Part shown: piece by piece, positions 54,428-64,000 of the stretch
How the letters are laid out: the number at the start of each line of letters is the position of its first letter
How positions within the stretch are numbered: the first letter of the stretch is position 1
Origin: Polyporus tsugae
Taxonomy: Eukaryota > Basidiomycota > Agaricomycetes > Polyporales > Polyporaceae
DNA length: 64,000 bases
Assembly: GCA_024305745.1 (NCBI GenBank)
Contig: JAHRBS010000004.1
Location: forward strand, 248,001-312,000
Reading direction: 5' to 3'
Position numbers and translations under genes: made by a program
The notes under the pieces: generated by a model
What the model saw: the letters and a program-made list of their open reading frames with translations, nothing else
What the model was told of the DNA's origin: nothing
Databases searched by the model: none

Positions 54428-55927
54428 GCGATCATGACATACGACGTTCGTTACGACTGACTCTCACTGGGGAGCTTGGGCTTTTTCGTTTGGATCCTAA
54501 AAGTACATTGATTGGGCTGAGGGCAGCTCCGTTTACTTTATGTAGTACCAGTTTCTGGTCATTTGGCCGTCAAGATCATACCCCGGCACTACACGATATA
54601 CCCCTGACTTCGAGCAAGCAGTGTTGCATTGGCCTCCTCAGGTTGCGTCTCATTTGCCCCTTTCTCAACTATCCCGGATCACAACGTGAAGTACAACACA
54701 AGTGTCCTCCGCCGTCTACTTATGGGTTAGATGCAGCACAGTACATATGTCGATTTGATAGGCTCGCTCGGAGAAGTGTCGTGAGAAACTCTCTTTCCAT
54801 CAATCTCGGAAAGCAGACATCGTCTTATCAGTCCCGAGCAAGTCAACACTACACCGCCAACCCAAAGTGAGGTCACTGGAAGGGTTTCCAAATGAGCTTA
54901 AAAAGAGGTTTTCGCGCGACATCAAATTGACCTCGAGTTTGACATTGCACGTATCTTTCCCACCGCAAAATGTAATTATGATTGTTTGAGCGGGCTGCCG
55001 ACAACATCCCGCCAACGTGCCTGCTTCAAGGTCTGTTCGGGTCTGAATCAACTGATTTTTGCCATCGTTGCCTGGACTCGCGAGCGCCTCATGGCTGTGT
55101 ACAAACAAAGCCAAATCACGGAAGGCCACGGAATGGATTTGTCAAATGGCCAATCGCTGGCACCGTCACTCTTCTCATTTCCCTTCTCCAAGTCCAACAC
55201 CCGTACCGTCCGTCAAGCGTGGACCTTCAACGTCATTCTGGTTACGGTCCTCGGGCTCCATGGGGACTCGTCTACACTGGCATGCTTGGTCTGGGTCTCT
55301 TGCGCTACCATCTGTGCTCGCTGTGCTCTTCGCTGTCGTGTTGTGTCTGATCGCGGTGGCTTGGGGCCTCGCTCTCAGGCTTTGTGTCTCGGATACTGGT
55401 CTTCTGGTCTTCTGACTGTCTTGTGCTCACTGCTGGCAGCCTGGTTCTGGCGGTGTTCTGCTTGCATTGCTCTCGTCCTCATGGCTCCTACATCGCTGGC
55501 TTCTGGGTCTTTGCCGCCTCATGTCATGGTTGAGGTATGTTCTCTTTTCATCGTGTACGTGTCTCTGTATTAGGACCCTATTACTGTATGTGTCTGTACT
55601 TGTATGTATTATGCACTGTGTCATTGATTATATATGGAATATATTTTGTGTCATTGCATACCTTTTTGTTGGATTATCGCTAGTGGTGGCGAGCAAGCAG
55701 CAAAGCAGCGCTGGGCGTGGGCCGGGGATGCCCTACTGTCAGGACGAGGTGTGCCAACGTGTTAAAATAATGTCATGCCGTCAGAAAACGGTGGAGTAAT
55801 TATCGTCCTAATGCTTCAAATGATATGATTCAAGCATCAATTTAATGGGGTGCCTTGGCGCCCGATCTGACCTTGTGTGAATATGTTTCTGAGTCGGTGG
55901 TGTAGGTAACGTTGTCCTCACACCCTT
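54428..55927. other. Intergenic, no gene recognised
   Basis: About 1.5 kb. The part near 55240-55560 is Leu/Cys-codon rich on the plus strand and stays open in more than one frame, but no domain or consistent splicing is seen. Confidence 0.4.
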
Positions 55928-56483
55928 ATGGCCTCTCAAGTCCGAACCGACCTAGACGAGATCGGGATGTACATCGCGTATGCGAATGCGAAGAAGAGCT
56001 GCGACGACGGTGGTGTGCCTATCGGAGCGGCATTGGTCTACCATGATGGAGGCGGAGGCAAACCCGGGCGCGTCGTCGGAACAGAGCACAACGAACGCAT
56101 TCAAAAGCAATCGCCTATCCTACATGCGGAGATCGCCGCGGCGGCTGGAGAACGCAGGTCGCTTGAAGCCCGACGTCTCTCGTAACTCCACCATGGTGAG
56201 TCTGTTCGGATCCATGTGCTCGGGAGTGATAGGTACTACTGTACAAGATCCCACGGGTCGTCATTGGTGAAAACGTGAACTTCAAAGGAGAGGAAGATCT
56301 CCTACGGAGCCGTGGCGTAGAGGTACTCGATGACAAGAAATGCAAGACGTTGATGGCGCAGTTTATTCGCGAGAAACCCCAGGCGACTGAAGTCTCTTCG
56401 AACCCAACAGTGATGTGTCCTGTCGTCTCTGACCGACGCATGCCTAGGACTGGTACGAGGACATCGGGGAAGAGGAACGATAG
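55928..56483 (+). pseudogene. Cytosine deaminase, decayed (FCY1-like)
   Basis: The intact enzyme converts cytosine to uracil in pyrimidine salvage. The N-terminal half is well kept: MASQVRTDLDEIGMYIAYANAKKSC, GGVPIGAALVYHD, RIQKQSPILHAEIAA with the zinc/proton-shuttle HAE. Right after it the frame must shift by one base to continue LENAGRLKPDV and NSTM. The next block, which should carry the PCxxC zinc ligands, is missing its first half; only MCSG survives, out of frame. Then LYKIPRVVIGENVNFKGEEDLLRSRGVEV and LMAQFIREKP follow intact. The final DWYEDIGEEER and TAG (56481-56483) need an intron whose donor now reads GC, not GT. Loss of a catalytic cysteine makes this almost surely non-functional. 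It lies 57 bases from the end of the ABC transporter. Confidence 0.82.
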
Positions 56484-56540
56484 CGTGCATGGCAGAATGG
56501 TGCGGAGGGAGGTATTTGAGGCGGGTTGTAAAGTTGAGGA

Positions 56541-59359
56541 TTACGATACGAATGCTTGGGCTTGCATCTGCCACAATTTGGCGTACTCGCCCTGACTCTT
56601 CAGCAACTCCTCGTGGGTTCCCGACTCGACAATGCTCGACTCGTTCATGTACCTGCGTGAGTTCACGGTCGATCAGTCTTTCGCCTACGTCTATCGGCCG
56701 AAATCACCACCTACAGAATGAGGTCGGCGTGCCTTGTGAGGCTGCCGAATCGATGCGATGAGAATATCATCGTCTTGTTGCCTCTCAGTCTACGAAGTCG
56801 GTTGAATAGGTCTATTTTGGGGGCCAATGTCAGTCACTATCATGTCGTGACAATCATGCATTTCCTGCTTACCATGCTCTGCCGCTGGATCAAGTGATGC
56901 ACTTGGCTCGTCAAACAAGAGCAGACCGACCCTCATGTCCTCGGCGACTACGGAACGCATGAACGTTCTCGCGCTATAAAATACGGTGACGGTATTAGCA
57001 TCTGGGAAGGAAGGAGAGAACTCGCGCGAGTACCAGACTTACACGGCCAATCGTTGCATTTGCCCTCCACTCAACTCCGAGAAGGTCGTCGACTTGATCC
57101 CCGCCGCATGGCGCACCGCACAAACGTCGAAGGGCTTGCCCGAACGGGTCTTGTTCCCCTCCGCGGGACCCGAAGAAAAGTCATGCACAGCGGGCTTCAG
57201 GTACGTGTCATACCCTTCCGGGAGCTTCTCGATGAACGAGTCCGCGCCGCCCAACCGCGCTGCCTCGCGGACATGCGCGTCGTCGTATCCTTTCGCCGGG
57301 TCTCCAAGCGCGATGTTGTCGCGGATCTACCAGCATGGACCGTCAGTCATTACTTACACGACCGCTTACGTGGCGAAGGTGGTGCCTACAGATAGCGGGA
57401 AATGCGTGTAGTCTTGGAAGAGGACCGACATAGCTTGCCGAACGTCGCTGAGCTTCAGCGTGCGGATGTCTCGCCCTCCAAAGAGAATCTCGCCCTGGTC
57501 CGGATCGTACAGTCGCACTGCAAGCTTCAGAATCGTGCTCTTCCCAGCACCGTTGGACCCAACGATGACCTGAACAACGCGTCATGCTAGGCTACAAATG
57601 GAACGGAGAAACGACGCACGCAAAGGTGTCCTGGGCGTAACGTAAATGAGGTGTTTTGAAGCGCAGGTTTCTGGGCGTCGGGATATGTAAAGGTCACGTT
57701 CCTTCCCGGTCGTGAGCTTTCAACGGCGCGTGCACAGGGCACGTCCGACGTACCTGAACTCGAGTGCCACCCCCGACGTCGCCTGCGAGGAATCGACCTG
57801 GAAGGGGACAGTGCCATCAGGCACGATGTTTGGTATACTGTCACCTTCGTATGTTCGACGGATAACATCAAGGTTTTCCTGTATTGTCGCCCTGTTGGTT
57901 AGGAAGCCACCAATAGAAGACGCGAGGCCCCTTGCGGAAGTTTGCACCAGATTGAGACGTGCCATGAATTCGGGCAAGCGTGCCGGGTTCTGCACCGCGC
58001 GGATGGTGAAGGTGATCTGGAACATTTTCATATCAATGTCGTAATTGTAGCGCAAAACAGAGGGGTAGGCACTAACCTCGGGAAGATGGATGAGCATCCA
58101 GATATTGAGGTATCGGAAAACGGATGTGTTCGCCATTCCTATTCTTTCGTTGTATACATTCGCCCAGTTCACATCGTCATCTCCTACACTGTCTGTAATT
58201 CTGGCGTATTCTACAGATAGCAGCGAGCTCAGCGATATGGTGGGACGAGATACATATTACTCACCGGTGATTGCATATTCCACCAGGTTTCCGGCCACGA
58301 GCTCCTTCCTATGATTGGGGTCTTGGACAACGAATTCCCAACCCTTCATCCGCTTGTAGTCAGAGTTCTTCGTTGTCGCCGCGCATGCTAACTCGGATTC
58401 AGAGATGGTCTCAGCACGCGGAGTTGTGAAGGTTTACCAAAGTTAACGTTGGGATTCAGCTGGACCACCAGCGTGAGCGACTCAGCGGCCAACGTCATCC
58501 ACGTTAGCAACCGTTCCTCGCTGTCCCCCCGAAGGATGTCGATGAGCGCCATCGTCTGCGTAACCAACCGAACACCAGTGCTGAACAACTCTATGGTCGC
58601 CTGCAAGGCTTGCCACATCATAGAATAGCTGCCATTCGATAGCGTTGCGAGGGCGTTTTGAGTGGTATGAAGGGTGAAGGTCGGTAGATCCAGGCGTGCG
58701 CGTGCTTCGAAGGACCGTTGGGCATGCCAACGTTGAATCCGGCGGTCCAACTTGAGATTTGCCTTTCTTCGTATTTGCTGCAGAACGGAGGTTGCGATTG
58801 TACAAGCGATCCTGCCAGCACATGCCAGGAACAGTTGCCGGGTATCGACCGTGGATGTCTGGTTTATGTCGTCCATCTGTCCATGTCGCCAATGAGTATG
58901 TAACATGGGCGAGGAACCGCCAAGACGAAGGCCATACCACGTGCAATAGGTTTCCTTGCGACCTGCAGGGTGAAGAATACAATGCAGGCTTCAGACAAGA
59001 AAATCCCCACATCGGACGTGAAACGCTCACCAGATCGTTGCTGCAGGTATCAGAGCCTCCCCGAGTCCAGTAGCCACGTAAATGGCAAATTGCATCTTGC
59101 AGCCTGGGATGCTGAGCAAGTCTTTGATCGCGAGCACCACGTACCGTAAGGACCCAGCGACATCCGAGTATTTCTTGCTCCACCGCGAGGGTAAGATGAG
59201 TTGAACGCCAACGCCACTGGCATCCGGGTCCTTCTCCTCGTACCAATCCCAAACGCCGATCCGCTGATGCAAAACGATGCGACCAGCGTAAGGGTCATCG
59301 TCGGTATGCGATACCTTGTTTTCGGAGTCAAAGTTGGGAGCTCGGTCGCTAGTCATCAT
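56541..59359 (-). CDS. ABC transporter with one membrane domain and one NBD
   Basis: An ATP-driven membrane transporter; substrate unknown. ATG at 59359 (two in a row, MMTSDRAP). The first about 120 residues are hydrophilic, then SLRYVVLAIKDLLSIPGC and a membrane region with several helices (about 59100-58100; exon joins there are uncertain). The nucleotide-binding domain runs: NVTFTYPDAQKPAL, Walker A VGSNGAGKST (about 57540), Q-loop SVLFQDYTHFP, IRDNIALGDP, signature LSGGQMQRLAVARTF (about 57065), Walker B LLLFDEPSASLDP (about 56915), H-loop MIFSSHRFG, ending YAKLWQMQAQAFVS and TAA at 56541-56543. Between EGYDTYLKP and the signature is an insertion of about 35 residues (HDFSSGP... AAGIKSTTF) not found in standard NBDs. 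About 750 residues. All catalytic motifs are intact. Confidence 0.85.
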
Positions 59360-60181
59360 ATGAGCGTATGGGACGGAAGAGAAGTGCTTCCGAAGTCACT
59401 TAAATACCGTTATGCGGAATCCTAGGACACGAGCGCATCTTCGGTGGTTGCCTATGACATGTGAGATCAGATTGTAAGGTAAATATACCTTCCTCGCGCA
59501 GTTGCGCCCTGGGAGTTGGCGATCGATGTACAGATTGACAGGTGAACGTCAATTGCGATCCAGACAAGAACGGTAGACCTGTAAAGTGATCCTACCCGCC
59601 CTAAAGACCTATGGAAGATTCAAATAGCAAGTCAGGCAGTGCTCTCGACTTCGAGACAAGTTGGATGCAATGGTGTTTGACGTACGGTCATTTCGACAGC
59701 CGGCGCAGTGCATGCCGCGTCACAATGGAGCTGCGAACGAAGGACTCCGAGACAGGATCGTCGAGTGGGAAGAAACAAAGGATGCATTGCCGGATGGGTC
59801 ATGATGATCGATATCGTGGTTCGAGGAGAAGAGTGCCACCGTGTGAAGCGCTCAGAGTCAGAGCCTTGTGTCGTCCTGGTACTGATGTTTGGCAGGTGTA
59901 CCGTCTAAGGTACAAACCCACAAGGAACACGCACTCATAGATGCGGAATCTACGGAACCGCGACTTGTTAAGTTTAAGAGTCGGCCCTTGCTGAGTCGGA
60001 ACAAGAAACACACGACGGCGCAGTGTGCTGGCATCCCCAGGGTAGGCAGCTCCTGACTACAATACATCATACTTAAAACTCTCACTGAAATACAGGGACT
60101 CTTGCACGAGTCAGGTCTCGAAGGGACAATCTCCAACACGCACAGCATGCTATCTCGGAGTCAGTTTCCAACAGTGCATGA
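59360..60181. other. Intergenic, no gene recognised
   Basis: Promoter side of the ABC transporter and 3' flank of the F-box gene. Nothing else seen. Confidence 0.4.
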
Positions 60182-61807
60182 TCACACCGCATTTGACGTG
60201 TCCCAAAACACATTCTCCCTCCTCCACAACCTCTCATCCCGGGACCAAAACACACCACCCTCGTGCTCGACCTCTCTGGCCCCGATATACTCAGCCAGCG
60301 CATCCCCAACGTCCCGCGGCGTCGCTTCCGGCGGCGCGTCGGGCCGAAGACAGATGGTTGTACTCAGCCGCTCAACCCGCCTCCCATCCCGAGCCCGTTT
60401 CTCCAGTGCAGGCGCAAGGAGTTCCGTGAGATCCTGCACGAGACACGCTGAGAGCACTGCGAGCTCCTTCAAGCCCGGATACAGCACCGGCTCTTCCTGG
60501 AGCAGCAGATCGCGCAGCGCCTCGACCATCTCCCGCGCCATCACCGCGTCCGTCCAGACGGGGGACTCGGCGGAGATCGTTCCGACGACGAGCGTCGTCA
60601 GGGCGGGAAAGTGTGCCATGAAGGGCGCGAGGAGGGTCCACCGTTGGATGCATACGTGGACCGCGGAGATGTGTGCGAGTGGGAAGAGAGCCGGGACCGG
60701 AAGCGGCCACGCGATCTGCTCCAACCCCTCCCAGCTGTCATAGAGAGTGAAGTAGGTGAAGCAAAGTTCGAATACGCGCCCTTCACCATCCAGCCTGACG
60801 GAGAGGGCGGTGTCCTTACCCCCCACGACAAGGATGCGCGGGATGTCGTACGAGTACGGCGGCTGCGGCAGGAGGGCGGTGAGAAGATGAAGACCTAGGT
60901 CGGGGTCGGGGTCGAGGTGGATGGACACCACGGCGGCGCGTGGAAGGATGAGGGAAGCTATGAGGGCGTTGGCAGTTGTCGCGAACATGGCGCGGATGAA
61001 GAGATGCGTGAGGAGCTTGAGCGTCGTCGTGCGCTCGGGCAGCGTCGTCGGGGCTAAGATCCCGTGACACTGGTGCAGCTCGAGGACCTGTAGTGCGGGC
61101 GTGTTGTCCAAGAGCGCCGTGATCGCCCTAAACGGTACATCGTTCATCCACGAGAAGTACAGGTGTGTGAGCTTCACGAGGGGCCTGAACCTGGGCAGGG
61201 GCACCCAGACGAAATGCTCCAGGACCATCCCTTCCAGAGAAGGGAGGTTTCCGAGTGGTATGTTCCTGCACACGGTGCCATTATCGCTTTCGTCCTCCAT
61301 CGACATCGCAAGCTATCGGAGGAGGGGCATATCGAGACCAAGGAGTTGGCAAGCTTCGCCCATCGAGCGCAAATCGTTCGCCCACAAGTCAAGCTGGCGC
61401 AGCCGGCTCGCGTTCGTATGCACCACCGAGCGGAAATACTCCTTTTCCTCCGCAGACCCGTCAAATTCAAGTCGCAGATGTATGGGGGCTACCCCGGACC
61501 TCTTCAAGAGGCAGCTGGCACCGACCTGGCCCGGTGAACAGTCCACATCTGTCCAGAGCGATGCCTTCTCCAGCGCAACGAGGTACCACTTGCGGCAGAC
61601 CAGCATGGCGGACGTCAACGGCTTGTAAGGAGCGAAGATCGGTTCGCAGAGTGACCAGTTGCACTTGAGGAGTTTAGTTGGTGCGCGAAGATGTTCGAAG
61701 ACCATCCCCAGCAGTTCCGGAGGGAAACGGTTCACGGGGACCTCGAGAGAGGCGTTGTACGGCCTAGAGAGGAGGGCGAAACTGAGATTCACATCGTGAT
61801 CTATCGC
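60182..61807 (-). pseudogene. F-box/LRR-type protein interrupted by an in-frame stop
   Basis: An intact product would be an SCF ubiquitin-ligase adaptor. The exon opens TDAIDHDVNLSFALLSR and the F-box FPPELLGMVFEHL ... MLVCRKWYLVALEKASLW; the acceptor TTTCACAG just upstream shows another 5' exon, start not found. A leucine-rich region follows. At 61313-61315 the codon is TAG, immediately after LDMPLLR; the same frame then continues without further stop for 375 codons (LAMSMEDESDNG ... LPSLEGMVLEHFVWVPL ... LLDNTPALQVLELHQCHG ... VFWSRDERL) to 60182. One base change (TCG to TAG) would explain it; no intron of plausible length removes it. It may be a nonsense allele, a readthrough case or a sequence error. 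Confidence 0.7.
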
Positions 61808-62348
61808 ATCTGTCTGTGAAACTAAAACAAGTCGCTAGTCAATTTATCGCTGGAACATAAGAGTCGGGTGGATGACATACAGCCCCTTTGCTGGAACGAA
61901 GTCGCCACATGAGCAACGTTCTTACTGGAAACCAACAGGTATAGTGCTTGGTACCAGTACTTACCACCCGATAGGCCCAGTATACATAGGGTCGTCCTCC
62001 AAAGAAATCCTGCTCTTCTGGGGATCGCGAGCACAAGCTGCTATATCCGCGACTGGTTCCGTTGACATCCTTGATTTACGGTCTCTACTGCGCCGCCAAA
62101 AATGTATCGTTCGGTCGGTTTTGTAGCGGCCGTGGATGTCTGGGTCGACGTGGTATTTTCGAGATAGTTAGCCCCGCTTCCCAAGTGTATCCAATCTAGG
62201 CAGGCTTCAAATCTTTCGGCGCACGAATTCACTAATTTCACTTGTCCCAGTACCTTCCAACAGAGGACGCCACACTTGAAGCAACTTCAGTCATCAAGGA
62301 CAACGTACACGTATTCGCGAGCTGGATTTCTGGGCGGCTGGCCCAACT
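61808..62348. other. Divergent spacer between two F-box/LRR genes
   Basis: Holds the unresolved 5' exons of both neighbours. Minus-strand and plus-strand frames here are short. Nothing definite. Confidence 0.35.
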
Positions 62349-63557
62349 TTGCTTGCTCTGCAGTCCATCTTCATCTTCGCGATTGACATGCCTCGAATCC
62401 ATGCGATTTCCATTGTTTGCCAAGACGCAGAAGAATCGTTGCTATTCACTGGCTCTCCAGCATCTCTGCCTGCCAGTGCTCTCAAGGCAATAATAGCCTT
62501 CTCTGTGTCCCAGCTCACGTTCTGCCGCAACTCACGCACTTGTAGTACCTGGCTCAGCTGGAGAGGCTCCACATTTCGAACGTTAGTGCTGGAGCTCTTG
62601 AGACACTCCCCAGTTCTCGAAGTCTTGGAGATCACATATTGCCGCGACCTCACTGGTGCCCACAACTCCATCGCTTACACAACGTGTACATTCCGAGTCG
62701 ACTTCCGACGCCCCCGTACACTCTTGGAGGTTCCTGCCCTAACATTCCTCCACCTCTCATCAATCATGGGATGCCGAGCAGCGGCACGATGGCGTCGACG
62801 TCCCTCATTCCAAGCGCTCCCACCACATGGACAATCAACCGCCTGGCTGTCGACTTGAAGTTTGCGCACTTCCGCACTATGTTCTACGGGAACGACGTCT
62901 TGCTGGATGTGGATATCCTCGCTGACGACCTTGCTCCACAGGAGCAGCAGCGCTGGGCGCAAAGACCTCCCGACGATGCTACCGCTGTCCGGCGTCGAGG
63001 AGTTCCACTTCCGGGCCCGCCGGTGGGCCGCTCCCGAGGACCTCCTTTCACGCGGCCTACATGCCTGTGGTCTCGACGCTCTTCGTCAAGCACGATGCCA
63101 ACAGCGACGACGTCGACGAAGACGCGGACGGCGTCACGGAGTTGGCGCGGATGGTCGCCGCGATCCTCGAGAGCGACAGCCCGGTGCTCTTCCCCAACCT
63201 CGTCCACCTCGAGCTCATCGTCAGCGGCATCCCGTTGGCGCTCTGCGAGCTCGTCGCCCCTGCGCTGGCCCAGCGCGACCGAGACGGCCGGCGTGTGCGG
63301 ACGCTGCGCATCCGCATGGATAGCGGGCATTCGATCCGCTGGAAAATGAAGTGGTTGCACGAGCAAGAGGCGGAGTACAAGGAGACGGGTATCTTCGGGC
63401 CGACCATGTCGATTCCGGCGAGATCTACCCGAAGCGGAGAGGGTACATGGCCTATGACGACGACTCGTATCGCGACGACCACACGTCAACGTTGGGATGG
63501 GGGAAGTGGTTGAAGGACCGCGTGCAGCGTGCTCAACATGAGCATTGGGAAGGGTGA
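62349..63557 (+). pseudogene. F-box/LRR-type protein, C-terminal part, frameshifted
   Basis: Same type of leucine-rich region as the neighbouring minus-strand gene (LLRHSPVLEVLEITYC; later PALAQRDRDGRRVRTLRI against ALEKRARDGRRVERL in the neighbour). The protein-like reading jumps frame at least four times without splice sites: after LTFLHLSSIM (about 62770), after LAPQEQQRWA (about 62960), after RWAAPEDL (about 63045) and after TGIFGPTM (about 63410). It ends with GYMAYDDDSYRDDHTSTLGW and a TGA at 63555-63557. No F-box is seen at the front. Repeated single-base shifts point to a decayed gene rather than missed introns. Confidence 0.6.
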
Positions 63558-64000
63558 CCGTGACGAGTGTTGTACGCACGTTGGAATTGCGGTGCTAGTG
63601 TGTGGTTCAGCCCAAAGTGCTCCTGCGGTCGCTGACGTTCTGCTGATCAAGTCAGGATACGGCTCATTTGTACTTTAGTTAATAGATTTCGATTCACAAC
63701 GCAACTCACGGGCCCTACGGAGGTGGGCGTGCGGACTACCGGACGAGACTTGCTGGTTATGCCCATTCTCCTTCCAAACTTGAACGTCTCCGAGACATTT
63801 GCTCACGGGATCTTCGAGACATTTGCTCACCATGTACAGTGAAGATCCCCCAGCATGTTTTTCTGACTGGAATTCTAGGCCTCTTCCTCGGTCAAGGCCG
63901 TGTCATCTGGCGCGACTGGTACACACATGAGGTCGGCAATGCTTCTCTCTCAGCCAACACCGCGCTCGACATGCCGCTCCCGCAACGGATCGGCCATTCT
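63558..64000. other. Right edge, no gene supported
   Basis: A possible acceptor (ACTGGAATTCTAG, ending near 63880) is followed by an open plus-strand frame to the window end (LFLGQGRVIWRDWYTHE...), which might be an exon of a gene continuing outside. The word GAGACATTTGCTCAC occurs twice (about 63792 and 63815), a direct 23-base-spaced repeat. Confidence 0.3.

Overview
The window is nuclear DNA of a filamentous basidiomycete, most likely an Agaricomycete of the white-rot/polypore type (inference). Genes are split by many short introns of about 50-65 bases with GT...AG ends. The protein set is typical of such fungi: secreted GMC flavo-oxidases, a DUF6534-type seven-helix membrane protein, an adenylate-forming reductase, a WOPR regulator and F-box/LRR proteins. 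Exon joins were made by eye from frame, splice sites and family similarity, so the CDS entries give outer spans.

Layout. 1-2618: 3' part of a siroheme/Rieske nitrite reductase (+). 3092-7214: OSH1-type oxysterol-binding protein (-) with ankyrin repeats, PH domain, FFAT motif and ORP domain. 8723-9292: pogo/Fot1-like MITE. 10930-12419: WOPR (Gti1/Pac2) transcriptional regulator (+). 13035-15148 and 17122-19396: tandem secreted paralogues (-); a third copy lies at 52544-54427 (+). 20798-20881: intron-containing tRNA-Gly(UCC). 21341-22082: small secreted cysteine-rich protein (-). 23071-25628: two almost identical 1245-bp TIR elements placed head to head around a 60-odd bp spacer.

26324-51054 is the most interesting block. 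It holds three different GMC oxidoreductases, a SAM-dependent methyltransferase, a DUF6534 membrane protein, an A-T-R adenylate-forming reductase and a flavin monooxygenase with an NTF2-like front domain. Between them they could activate and reduce a carboxylic acid, oxidise alcohols, methylate and hydroxylate. This makes the block a candidate natural-product cluster built around a reductase rather than a PKS or full NRPS. Co-function is inferred from proximity only.

55928-56483 is a decayed cytosine deaminase. It faces a single-NBD ABC transporter (56541-59359, -). The right end carries a divergent pair of F-box/LRR genes: one is interrupted by an in-frame TAG (60182-about 61807, -) and the other is broken by several frameshifts (62349-63557, +). 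The last 440 bases show no gene I can support.
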